64,000 nucleotides of DNA, from NCBI RefSeq assembly GCF_012273895.1, contig NC_052120.1:4402001-4466000 (forward strand). The letters run 5' to 3'. The notes beneath the pieces were generated by a model. It was given only the letters and a program-made list of their open reading frames with translations. It was not told the origin of the DNA and did no database searches. This document shows, in pieces, positions 13,418 through 24,551 of the stretch (positions are counted from its first letter, which is position 1; each line of letters begins with the position of its first letter). A program made the position numbers and the translations under genes. Origin of the DNA: Zerene cesonia (Eukaryota > Arthropoda > Insecta > Lepidoptera > Pieridae).

Positions 13418-14565
13418 AATTAATCATTGGTAACACAATTGGCGTTGAATTTATATAAGCATACGTTTATACTATGCATTATACATGTTACAAAATTAAC
13501 GAAAATTTTCTGTTATTGTAAACCGTGCACATATCTTCATACTAATTTGAAATTCGTATTTTTAATTAAAATGCAAAAGCAAAAATTCAAGTAGTTTCAC
13601 AGTATATCGCTAATTGCTTAAGTACCTGCGCATGGCCTTCAATTTAATTGATTAAAAGGTTTAGAGCAAGTTAAAAAACTGTAAAAAGATCATTTTTGTT
13701 GTTACAGATAACAATTAGGCGTTATAACGTTATGCCTATAAGCCTAATCTATATCTGGTTAGTCTATATCATAGGTCGGAATTATAAAAAAGCTCTGCCT
13801 GCCGATACCTGGTGTGCAGGTAAAATACACATCAGGTATCGATAGGTCGTTTAATATTTTGTGGTTTCAAATGGCCATGAACATAAAGAAACAATTCGAT
13901 TACAAAGGTTTATTTGGCAATGAACGTAGTTTTTCCAAATGATGGTCACGATGCTTCCTTAAATTTTTTATTTACGTCTTCCTTAAATGTCCTTACAGCT
14001 TGTGCATTATATGAACTTGGTTTTTATGACTGCTCGTTAGTGCTACGTGTTTCAGCGTTATAAAATAGTATTGGGTCTTTGATGAAATCGTGTTGTGAGA
14101 TTCCGTATGTACTAATGAGTGTAAATGAGCCGCCGCCGGCCGCAATAATCGCCTATCAGACTATTGTTACGTTCACTATTTGAAAAACGTTTGGATACTT
14201 CCGATATTATGACCATTCGTGACTTCGCGCTCTGATATTTATCTCTGACATTTATGTAGAGCTTGCTAGTTTCTTTTTCGTGGAAAGAGTTTATTGTTTG
14301 TACGTATCTTTTGTTTCAAGCCTCTTACTTATAGACTGCACTTTACTCTGTTATCGTTTTTACGGGGCACGATATGTACTACTAAGTTATTACCAACGTA
14401 TCCTGTTTGCCTTTAGTTCATATGTCTTTGGCCATTTACGAGGGCTCACACACAATGGAATCACCCCGCATAACGACTCGTTGAACCGTGATACGGACAC
14501 GCCAGGGACATGCCTACATACTGAAGTGAAAAAAAAATCATAATATTAATAATATGACATTATTA

Positions 14566-14579
14566 GGGGATTAATCCCC
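14566..14579. promoter_or_regulatory. Palindrome GGGGATTAATCCCC, possible paired K50 homeodomain site
   Basis: Two overlapping inverted copies of GGATTA / TAATCC, the sequence preferred by Bicoid/Otx-type (Lys50) homeodomains, about 170 bp before exon 2. Site function is inference only. Confidence 0.25.
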
Positions 14580-14746
14580 ACAAGCATAACCCCAGAATGC
14601 ATTTTTATTAAGATTAAAGAAATATATTGACAAATTTATTGAAAAGAGTTCTTAAATCTTGAGTTCTTAAATTTGTTATTATTAGTAATAGTTGTGACTT
14701 ATATATAAAATATGATAATAATCAATATTTCTATTTCTTTTTCCAG

Positions 14747-17178
14747 ATTCCTGTCGACAGAAATGGAAAATCAAGATCCTTAGAAATACGGAACGTGTAT
14801 CCCAGCGAACATTCTAAAATACGAACTTTACATTCAGCAGAATTCAAAAGTTTATTTACAACAGACAGATTAAGAAACGACGATGAAAAAATTAAAAATG
14901 AATTAAAGGATAAATTGTATTATAAGCCCTACACATCCCTTATTCCGAAAATAAATTTAAACATGGAGAAAGTTGTAGACAAAAATCCTAGAATTCTTGA
15001 TTTGCGGGAGAGATTGAATGAGATAACAAAAAAGCAAGATCGTAATGTAGATAAAAAGACAAAGAGCCTTATAAATGACATAACGCAGCAGCTCGTAGAA
15101 GATAAAGAAGAAGATGGCTCTGGACCTTATAGCTTATTATTTGATCTTCATAATCCACCCTCTTCATCTAAACTAAACGTAATGGAATCAGATAGAAATA
15201 GCAGTATAGCGCAAGATGATGATAATGTCATGTGCTCACGAAATCTTAAAAGAAATTCCAATTCAGATGCAATACATGAAAGACTTCCCAACGTTTTACA
15301 TTTTGATAATAAACCAATGAACGAATTTGAATATTCATGTGAAAAAGAAACCAACTGCTTGCCTAAAAAAATGTTTAGCACACATTCAAGATCTGATCTT
15401 TGCCTACAATTAAAATCGCATAATATGTATTCACGAAATCTCGAAACGAATTTAAGTCCGAACGATAATTCAATGACTAGAACTAACGAAGAAAATTCGT
15501 TGGATGATAGTTTGGGCATTTTAACTCCCGACCAGATGGATGACATTTGCTACCTAGAAAATGCCTTTTCTCCTACTGTAGAAGGTTTGCCAATATTTTG
15601 TGATAATAATGACTGCAAAGTCTCTCCAGATAATGGCGACACTCCTTCGACTGATAAGACTGAGACAAATTCTGCTGCATCGACAATACATAATGACGGT
15701 TATGAAAATAAACTTAGTGTTAAAAAAAATAACATTGCAACAAAACCGTTTGCCCCAATTGCTACTATGGATGCACTAGAAATAAATTCAACTGAAGACA
15801 GTGTATTTCTGTCTTATTCTAACAATTTATTTGATAAATCTGCGAGTAGTTCAACCCAAAACCCATTTTGTAAAGATGAATTTTCATCCCAGGAAGCAGA
15901 ATTGTGCCAAGATGACTCTGTATCAAACATTATTGAAGATGAATTTTTGCCTTCTATACATGGTAGTATTTTGGAACCTGCAAGTTCTATGGCGGATACA
16001 ACTGTTAATTTAGAAATTCCGTTAGATGGAAAACATGGTATGCCTATAATTACAAATAGGATTGAACAAACTCCTTCACCCGAGGATTTACCTTTAGATA
16101 ATTCTGATATTAATGGTGAAATTAGTACTTATTCACAATTTTCAGCATCAACACTACATGATTCACAAACATACTCAGACAGTAAGAGTAATGATTATCC
16201 GAAATCTATGGAAACTTCAAAGGTATCTAATAGTTTTATAACCAGTATTACAAGTATAACAAGTTTAGACGGTTACCAAGGTGATGGTGAAATGTCTAGA
16301 CCAGTCAGTAGAAGCGCAGAGCACAATTCTGGTGCACGTGAAGATGCTATCGAAATGGATTGGCAGAACGTGCCGGTGCCAAGAAGAGTTGATCCTATGA
16401 CTGATTCAGACTTTTTTACGGAAAGTGACGCTGATGGTTTAGATGATCATATGCAGCGAGGTGATAGACGAGCTCAAGTAATAGATGGCGCCTTATATGG
16501 TGGTAAAAATAAAAAAGCCAATCCACCTTTGATGGTGAACAGAAGCGAGGATTCTTGTATGGAATCTAGTGGAGTTTATACAGATTTTGAAAATCATCGA
16601 TCGTCACCCGTATTTTTACATGTCATCAATGATATGTCTCCAGCGTCTACAATATCAAGTAGGTCAGATTGTAGCCAAAAGAATTTAGATCTTGATAAAA
16701 ATACTATGTATTTTACACCTTTGGAAAATCCTTCAGAAGAAAAAGAAACCAACATCATGTGTATTTTGGACGATGATGAAACTCCTAAAAATACAAGTAA
16801 ACGAAATTCTATTAACAGCGAAAAGAGTGTGAAGTGTTGCGAGAAAAATAAGGAAGAAAAACGGACTTTCACCTTAAAAAAATATAAAATGCCTAAACGG
16901 GATGTACCAAGTAAACTCAAAACGATGCTTCAGAGTAGAAAGAACGACGGAGATAACAGCGTTCAAAGCAGCCCTAAGGCGGCAAAAAAACCAGAGAGGC
17001 GGGAGAGCTTTATAAAGAAGAACATAATTGATACTAAAAATGAATTTAAGATTAAATCTTATAAAGACATCAAGTCAAAGGTTGATTGCTCATTTTCTTT
17101 ACAACGTTCTCAAACCTCTTGCAGCGTAACCAGGCTGATGAACTCTAAATCAACAACCTCCAATATAAAACCTAAAAG
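14747..17178 (+). CDS. MTUS1: Exon 2: long N-terminal region (residues 4-813)
   Basis: A 2,432-nt exon, open from acceptor TTCCAG to donor AAAAG|GTGAGA, in phase 0 and out phase 2. There is no in-frame ATG before 14963, so it must be an internal exon. The region is mostly disordered and rich in Ser, Asn, Asp and Glu. Notable pieces: SLIP (residues 67-70), a second SxIP motif; an acidic block with DFFTESDAD (about 558-566), followed by RRAQVIDGALYGG, which looks conserved; and a Lys/Arg-rich end (about 708-813; KKYKMPKRDVPSKLK, KKPERRESFIKK) suited to binding the acidic microtubule surface. As I recall, vertebrate MTUS1 long isoforms also have one very large N-terminal coding exon, so the layout matches. 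The codons are AT-rich, unlike the downstream coil exons. The function of the acidic part is unknown. Confidence 0.93.
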
Positions 17179-17663
17179 GTGAGAAAATTGTATTTTATTT
17201 TCATTTTGAATATAGAACTAAATATAATCTCATGTTCTTGCTTTCTTTTAGTGTTTGTTATAGTCAAATATTTCTTGTCTATTCTTATCCAAAACAAACA
17301 ATTATTATACGTTTAATAAAAGAAAATAAAATTTAATCATTTTCTCAGTGGAGTATTTGCGATAGATTTTTTTAAAGGCAACAAGGATTTCGATTATACA
17401 TAATATATGTCGTCACCTATCGATATTTTTCTGCTTTTGTAATTTTACTTTTGTTTGATTAAGGAGATTTATATAGTATATACATTTGGAAGACGTTGGC
17501 AAATTTTTATGCCATGTTAATTATAAATAATGAGATAATATAAGTATATACCCATTTTTAAAATGCTAACGTTGATCCTTTTCTATTAAAGCATATTTTT
17601 CCCCAACTACGCAAATAGAATAATACAAAGAATTTAAGATTATTAACGTGTTTTATTTTGCAG
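17179..17663 (+). other. MTUS1: Intron 2
   Basis: Donor GTGAGA, acceptor TTTTGCAG. AT-rich; nothing else seen. Confidence 0.88.
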
Positions 17664-17800
17664 TCGTCACATGCGTATGCGTATGGACTTGGGTTCGGCC
17701 AACGGGAGCGGCAAGAGCAGTCTACACAGCTCCCAGAGCGACATTAGCGCTACAAGCACACCAGGGGTGAAACACACGTCCAGTCGCTTCCCCTTACTAA
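17664..17800 (+). CDS. MTUS1: Exon 3: Ser-rich basic linker (residues 814-859)
   Basis: In phase 2, out phase 1 at donor GTGAGT. It encodes RHMRMRMDLGSANGSGKSSL, then HSSQSDISATSTPGVKHTSS. This continues the basic end of exon 2 and adds Ser/Thr-rich sequence with STP, a likely proline-directed phosphorylation site. No folded domain is evident. It would be left out of isoforms that start at the alternative first exons in introns 3 and 5, since those also splice in phase 1 to exon 4 or exon 6. Confidence 0.88.
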
Positions 17801-18737
17801 GTGAGTACTTCTATGTTTTATGTTAACATTCATATTATAAGAAAATGCTATAGAATAACTTATAATAATTACCTGGGAGGCGGCTCTGTTCACAAATTGA
17901 AGGACATTTGGAACGCCTGTAGAATAGTAATAGCAAATTCTACTTGGAACAACTATATAATTTTTTTGTCCATAGTTGCTTTCCATTGTACTTTTTTTAA
18001 CACACAGATACAAAGATATTAATTATTACTGATTTTTGATTCGTTCGACGTAAATTAAATGATAAATACTTATTTAATTTTTGTTTACTATTCGTTTATA
18101 TATAAAGTATTTAAACTCATATTTGATATTTGACACTTATTATATATTGGATATGGTTTATACACTATTTATTTTTTCTTTCTATTTTTGTTCACATACA
18201 TTTACCTGTCAGCGATACCTTCAAAAGAATTTTTGTGCTACAGGTGCAAGAAGTTTCTTGCATTTTTTATTGGCGTTTCTAATTATCAATGAATTTGTAG
18301 ATTGTATCACTAGCCGTTATGTACCTAGTAATAAATATATAAAAAAATAAATAAAATGTGTCTTAGAATTTTTTTTGTACCGATTTCAAAAATGAAAACG
18401 TTCTATGCTCCGCAGTAAATGTAGATTTTTTATCCATCTTCACCGATATCTTTGCCAACTGACAGACCAATTTTAAAATTTTTTTCTTATTGAAAAGAGT
18501 AATAGTAGTTCGCTGAGCGACTTTAAAGTTGGTGTCCAATCCAGTGTCTACGTCTCAGCTCCATGACTGGTAGGACATACTGTTTCAATACTTAGATAAT
18601 TTGATTGGGGTTGTGACGACGCATAGACTCGACGGACCAAATGCTTCCCAACCCAGCTGTATCGGCCTGTTGATCCTCTCTCCCGAAATTACATTGCCAA
18701 GTTTATCATTTGCTTTAGGTATACATGTCTTCCCATG

Positions 18738-18812
18738 ACAACGTCGGGTTGAATAATATAATTAATAAATCGCACTTAAATTCGTTAAAAAGTCTTTAAT
18801 TTCTAAATGCAT
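18738..18812 (+). repeat. Dispersed repeat, family C (copy 2, partial)
   Basis: ACGTCGGGTTGAATAATATA then TTAATAAATCGC and AAAAAGTCTTTAATTTCTAA, matching 11610-11690. Confidence 0.7.
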
Positions 18813-20659
18813 AATAGTCGCCTAAAATCAAGCACAAGAAAATAATACACATACCTTCTCATGAAGAACTTCTAGATACCCCTATATTTTGTCTAGCTTT
18901 ATTAGAAATAATAATAAATTTTTAATTACCATTTTTTTTCAAAATCGGTTTGAACTTCAAGATAAAATATGTAATTGATGGTGTCATTAAAGGATTTTAT
19001 TTAAATTTTTTTATGATATTACATGCCTTTTTTAAGATATACCTTCGGTGTCAATTCTTGAAGTTTAAATCACTTCATTAAGTATAATAAACGTTATTTA
19101 TTTGCTATGAAATAGGTACTTTCAGACGCTTCATAGTTTTTACCAAGATAAAACCATTTATTTGCCTAGAGATTTCAAAATATGACTATTGCATCGTCTT
19201 GGTATTAAATCAAGGAGCTCACGTTTAGCACTAATATAAAAAAAGGAATTTTATCTATTTTATCTGAGAATAAATTGTTGTTGTGTCTTAATACACCTAA
19301 GTGATAAATGACTGGCAGAACGTTTAGCGGGTCAGATAATCTTTCTTCTTATAAATAAAATTCCCCTTTGGAATGATTTTATGTACTTTTATATTACGTA
19401 TAATCGATAGTTCTTGGAGTACGTTGTACAAACCTAATCAATTTTAAAGAACAATGTCAATGCATAATGTCCTGTGTAAACATTATTAGAGGTTTCAATA
19501 TATGCTTTTCAACAGTGTAAAATACGTAAGCATAGTGAATGACATATTATTTTTCACAACAAAGTCGCCGCGTCTGTCTGACCATTATAAATATACCAAT
19601 TTAGAAACATCAAAATGCGACTCTTAATTTGATGAACCAACCTTATTGTTTATAAAATGTTTTTTACAGAGTAAACTATTCTTAATGTTTCGGAGTCGTT
19701 ACGTTTTCACCGTCACTTGTCTAAGACGACATCTTTTGTTATCAAGACAAATCTAACTAGGTTATCCTTTTGGAAGATATGGAGAATAAAATATTATTGC
19801 CTACATTACATGATACTAGCAAATCTCATTACCGTTCTTCGGGTAAAAATTGTAGAATATTATTATTAGTATGATTAAATAGCATTGGTCATCTTTATTT
19901 AGGTGCATACTATACATATATCGCGTAAAAGTCGTTTTAGGCATTTTACTGGTTTTTCCCACTCTACGTTAAAATGTTGTGATCTACAATATAACTGTAC
20001 CATGTAGGTAAGAAACGAGTTCTCTTTTTGCTGAGAGAAATGTTAGCTGCATTTTTTACTCTAGTAAAGAAAAAAAAAAGTTACTTGAATCTTGTAATTA
20101 ATATATTCACTGAGACAAATTAGCTCTATTTACGGCAGATAGTTATATATTTTTTTTGCCTTATTGAAAAATATTCAATTGTTCCCATCCTTATTCTGAC
20201 TTCCAATACATATATTACACATAGTTGAGCTCTATTATAGTATGTTGTATAATATTATCACAGCGACTCTATTTTTTTTAAATAATTGTTATTTTATGTA
20301 AATTTATATTATACATTGAGTTTTACGTGTATTTATTCCAAATTCCACAATCGTACTATAATTTTTTAATGATTATTTTACATAACATTATATTGTTAGG
20401 GAAATACGGCATACCAATTATTTTTTAGATGAAATTCGGCCAACGTGATCAATATAACAGTACCGTTTATATTCTTTATCGAATCCGTTGTTGGAGTATG
20501 TTTTAGGCATTACTATATTTTGTTGCGGAAGGCCGTGAATACATTTACATATTTTGTAATTACCTCCACCCCAGTTATTGTAAACCAAATCAGCTGTGTT
20601 ACATGCAATATGCATAAATCGATGTAAAAGGTCAAGACAAGCGACACGAGGAGGACCGC

Positions 20660-20735
20660 ATGGCAACTGACATTTCCTCTCGCAACTCGCTACTTGCTAG
20701 ACAAGTCGCGGAGTTGGAGAACTTGCCAGTCGCCG
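20660..20735 (+). CDS. Candidate alternative first exon (isoform B)
   Basis: ATG at 20660 opens a 25-codon frame beginning MATDISSRNSLLARQVAELE and ending at donor GCCG|GTGAGA. It leaves phase 1, as exon 4 (or 5 or 6) needs. The joined reading would give a 611-residue protein with the full coiled coil. It lies in a GC-rich, CpG-rich island of about 150 bp within AT-rich intron, as expected of a promoter. An in-frame stop (20615-20617) lies upstream and no good acceptor was seen, so it would be a first exon. The start context is poor (C at -3). A phase match alone has a one-in-three chance; transcript support is needed. Confidence 0.45.
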
Positions 20736-20830
20736 GTGAGACGCGACCGGCGCGCGCCGTCTGCGCCACTCTGTCGCGTATCTGACGTCACGTACATCGC
20801 TAAAAATCAATGGTTTCCCCTCCGCCACTA
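20736..20830 (+). promoter_or_regulatory. GC-rich island with a CRE octamer beside exon B
   Basis: Contains CGCGACCGGCGCGCGCCGTC and the full palindromic CRE TGACGTCA at 20783-20790. CRE octamers bind CREB/ATF-type bZIP factors. Its place next to a candidate first exon suggests promoter activity. Confidence 0.35.
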
Positions 20831-22724
20831 AGGTTAACCGCATACCGCATTTTGAAGGAAAATGTGATCTATGCCAGTGAAGTGTCGAACAGTTGAACGA
20901 CAAACGAATTATTTATTAGCAGCACGACGTGTGAACGGTTTACTTTCATACCTGTTTTTTTGAGTGGTGTCATAATTCATTTCCTATAAAATTTTCTTTC
21001 ATTAATTACTTCCCGTTATAAAGTTATAAGCAGATACAATGATTTGTAACTACGCGGAAATGATATTGGCGTTATTATCACTTACATTAATTACCTCACC
21101 CAAATACTGGTCGCAATAACTTAATAGTTTATATTTTAAAATTTCTCCAAACTGAACCCCTCGATGTATCTAATAAAGCTATAATTTAACAATGCACATT
21201 GAAATCATCTAGTATATAAATATTTCACTGACGTATATCAATGCCCTTCATTACTATGCACCAAGGAACAACTGATTAAACATAAACAACTCAAACTTGA
21301 ATGCTTTCAACGAAAACTGGTTGTTTAATGTCTAATGAGATTCCATCGATGGCTTTAATTCCGTTATTTAACTGAACATAGATCTATTTATTGTCTACGT
21401 TCAATTTTTATATATAAATAAAAATTTCATTATTAAAGAGAAAAACAAGATTTTGCTCCACCTTTACATAGAGCGTTTAGTTTTTCGTACCAAGCTAAGA
21501 TTTCACGAAATAAATAACACCATCTAAAAATTCATTTATTTAATTACGTATCTGTATATGTAAAAGATATACATAAAACAAGAAGATTATTGAGAAACAT
21601 CTATAATTCTATTCATATTTTTTATCTTGTTAAGTATTTACTGCAGTGGCAGCATACGTTTTCTTTCGGCTTACTTTAACTCAATTACGTGTGTTTAACC
21701 TTACTGCGGCAAAGTATTATCGTCGCTTAAAATAGGTTTGCAAATCGTGCAACGATTAATTTACTAACTTTCTTAGTCGATGTTAATATAAATAATCAAA
21801 AGATCGCGACTGTAGCGAATCGCAATAAAAAGTTATCTCCCAACCTTTCACTATATCTAGCCTCGATGATCGACACGCAAGAAGTAACTATCGCTATTAA
21901 TTTTCTGTCGAATCGTTAATTTTGCGTACCCTTGTAGTTTTATTATTTTTAAATTGTCTTTGCGCACGGATAGCCGTGACATACGTGTAGTACATACACG
22001 AGTCACAGTTCCCCTAGTGCTAAATGAATTTAAATAAGTTTGTGAAAAAGGAATTATTTTAATTCAATTAAATGTTTAGTGCAAGAGTTAAAAATATTTG
22101 GAAAGAAATGGCATTTATGTTAAATGTAATATTACTTAGCAACATTTGAAATAATTTTTAAAATTTTAGTTCAAAATTTAGTATATACATTTTATCGTAG
22201 TTTATGAGGATTATGTATATATGTATATACTAGATGATATTTCGAACTTAAGTAACCTATCATATCAATCACTGATTATTTGACATTGATGAGATTGTAT
22301 AAGAGATGACGGTGACTTTTCTTATCATAAGTCATGTCCGATATCAGAGGATACCTTAAGTTTATAGGTAATAGTGGCCAGAATAGTTCAAAAACAAGTT
22401 TAGTTTTTATTGTTTAGATGTACATTTAAATTATAAATATCCACGTTCATTTCTTAAAAACAATATTTAAACAACATCTTATTTGGTGTACCTGACGTTT
22501 AATTTTGCAAATCATATAATTTGCTGCTTCATTTCCAAAGGTATAGAAGCATTTATTATGATTATACAAATTTTAAGATGTATGCAAAAAGAATTTGCGA
22601 AAAAAAATCATTCTTCTACACTTCCACAGAGATCGTTACGATATATAGCTATATAGCAATCATTATTGGATTAAGACGTCCGCACGAGCTGGACTTATCT
22701 AACTATACGAAGGTATTAAATGGT

Positions 22725-22913
22725 CTAGCAGGCGTCACTTGTATGTGAAATCCGCTGGAAACCGATGCAGTGTAACGGGTTATTCTTGTCGATGGATTTG
22801 TTGACTAGCTGAGAAACGTTGACCCCGCCGATGAAGGCGAAACCGACGAGCAAACTTGCAAACATTTTGATAACAATGTTAGAGCCGGTACCGCTAAACT
22901 GCCATTTGTTCAT
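22725..22913 (-). CDS. Small unknown ORF (62 aa), possible nested minus-strand gene
   Basis: The ORF begins MNKWQFSGTGSNIVIK and has a hydrophobic stretch (about residues 17-31, MFASLLVGFAFIGG) that could be a signal or membrane segment; the end is polar with two Cys. Third codon positions are often G or C (GGTTTCGCCTTCATCGGC), unlike the AT-rich surroundings. Upstream on the minus strand are a TCAGT initiator (22954-22958) and a TATAAG sequence (about 22974-22979), spaced about 22 bp, somewhat closer than usual. A short upstream ORF (five codons) precedes the ATG. I do not recognise the protein. It may be a nested gene, an exon, a transposon remnant or chance. Confidence 0.25.
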   Translation of the reverse strand: MNKWQFSGTGSNIVIKMFASLLVGFAFIGGVNVSQLVNKSIDKNNPLHCIGFQRISHTSDAC

Positions 22914-23768
22914 AAATTTGCAAACATATTCTCAGAATAGAATCCGGAAAATAACTGAGTTCCGTACGTACCTTATAAAATAAAATAGGCATATATGTAC
23001 AGATTTTATATAAGATGACAATCCGATCAAGTTTATTGGTAGTTAAAGCAAATGAGATGAAATTACTTTACAATGACAGAGTCAGACACCAAATATACCC
23101 AACAGTAATGTATACTGATATGTCCAAAAGAAAAGCAACCAATAAAATGATAAAATTTCGTTAACCTAAATAGAGCCACAGATACCCAATTTACATTCGA
23201 TTTGTCGGCCTAAAAGCCTTCATGACACGGCATTCTACCATTACGTAAATGGTGTGGCGATACAGTAAGAATACAATTGTCGCCCACAGCAGGTTACAGC
23301 GGATATCCACCAGTAAGAATGGCATTACCGTTGTTGATGCAATGTTTGTTTACTTAGCTACAGAATACTAAAGTTAGCATTTTAATTTTGTCAGTGTATT
23401 GATAATTTATGCCAATATTATTCGACCTTGAGAGGCAACCTTGCACTGCAATGCCATTGAGATTTTATATTTTTAGGCTTCTGCTATGAAAGGTTTTAGC
23501 GTATCGTCAGACGCAGCCTTTTCACAAACACCTCTCAGTTCACTCTTATATTCCCAACGTCAATCCTATTTTTATTTCCTTTGTCCCATAGCTAGCAGAA
23601 CATTCGCAAAGACATTGTCTCTGCAAATGTTCATGGGCTTTATTGGTTCCTTCGCATCAGGCGACGCATAAATCCGATTGCCTGCTATGAATGTATTTTA
23701 ATCTTGCTAAAAGCTTCACGTAAAATACTAAATCCAGAAAAATAGAATACAATGTATTTTAAATATAA

Positions 23769-23800
23769 ATTTTTCAAGATACTTTTATATCTTGAAAAAT
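23769..23800. repeat. Hairpin, 13-bp arms, 6-nt loop
   Basis: ATTTTTCAAGATA pairs exactly with TATCTTGAAAAAT. Confidence 0.88.
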
Positions 23801-24407
23801 CTAAATCTATCTTGTAGGTGCGACAACTTTATATTATTTCAGAAAGAATGAAATTTAAAATATACCACAATACAGATTCAAACGAATTAAGCCAAAGATC
23901 TAAAAATAAAACAAAGTTGTCTTTTCTTTAAAATTTCTCTTTCTACGAAATTTCTAGACTATTTCTATCGAGATATAAAATTGTTTAACTGCTTAAAATC
24001 ATAATTTAATGTTTTAGACACGATTTACTTATTTGTTCATCACTCCAAATACATAATTATCTTAGCTAAAAGTCTTAAGCCTGGTTAATTTTGATATTAT
24101 TATAGCAATTAGGTACGTAGTAACTTACGACGTTTGAACAATTTGCAGCAAACTATAACATGATTATATATAAAACATGTATAAATTACTTCGGCTTTCA
24201 GATAGGCTCTAAAATTAAATAGATGGTGACGGGTGGCCAACAGTAGCAGTAGACCGCACCCATCTTTTGGACTGTTGCGGATGAAAAGTTGTGTTTGTGT
24301 TAGTGCCTCTTGCAACTTATCACATCTATGTGTACACACACACTTTATTTTGTTTTGTTTGATTTAACACGAGTATTATACATTTAGAATTTAAACTTAA
24401 ACGTGAC

Positions 24408-24490
24408 AATGCTCGCTATAAAATTGTCGAAACGTCGTTAAATAATATAAGGATAAGTCGCGTTAAAATGTCTTTAATATCATATAACAT
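24408..24490 (+). repeat. Dispersed repeat, family C (copy 3, diverged)
   Basis: GCTCGCTATAAAATTGTCGA followed by AACGTCGTTAAATAATATAA and CGCGTTAAAATGTCTTTAAT, aligning to 11585-11680 with gaps. It ends just before the long hairpin at 24497. Confidence 0.65.
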
Positions 24491-24496
24491 GTCCAG

Positions 24497-24551
24497 AACA
24501 ACAAACAAGGAATAAAAAGTATACAATACTTTTTATTCCTTGTTTGTTGTT
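24497..24551. repeat. Perfect hairpin, 26-bp arms, 3-nt loop
   Basis: Arms 24497-24522 and 24526-24551 are exact reverse complements around ACA. The left arm begins AACAACAAACAAGG. It is the longest perfect inverted repeat I found in the window. Confidence 0.93.

Larger units (their letters stand above)
3264..14746 (+). other. MTUS1: Intron 1 (11.5 kb)
   Basis: Donor GTAGGT, acceptor TTCCAG. AT-rich. It holds repeat fragments at 4228-4465, 6078-6220, 8105-8279 and 11575-11690, and hairpins at 8336-8377, 8833-8891 and 13097-13134. The piece around 14100-14530 is richer in GC (GCCGCCGCCGGCCGC near 14130) and may be regulatory. I found no coding exon with sound splice sites and no gene on the minus strand. 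Confidence 0.7.

Noticed and set aside
14280..14543. 87-codon plus-strand ORF before exon 2
   Set aside because: Starts at GTG, has no splice link to exon 2 and no recognisable protein features.
15148..15546. 132-codon minus-strand ORF
   Set aside because: Antisense shadow of exon 2; no start or splice signals and exon 2 is clearly coding on the plus strand.
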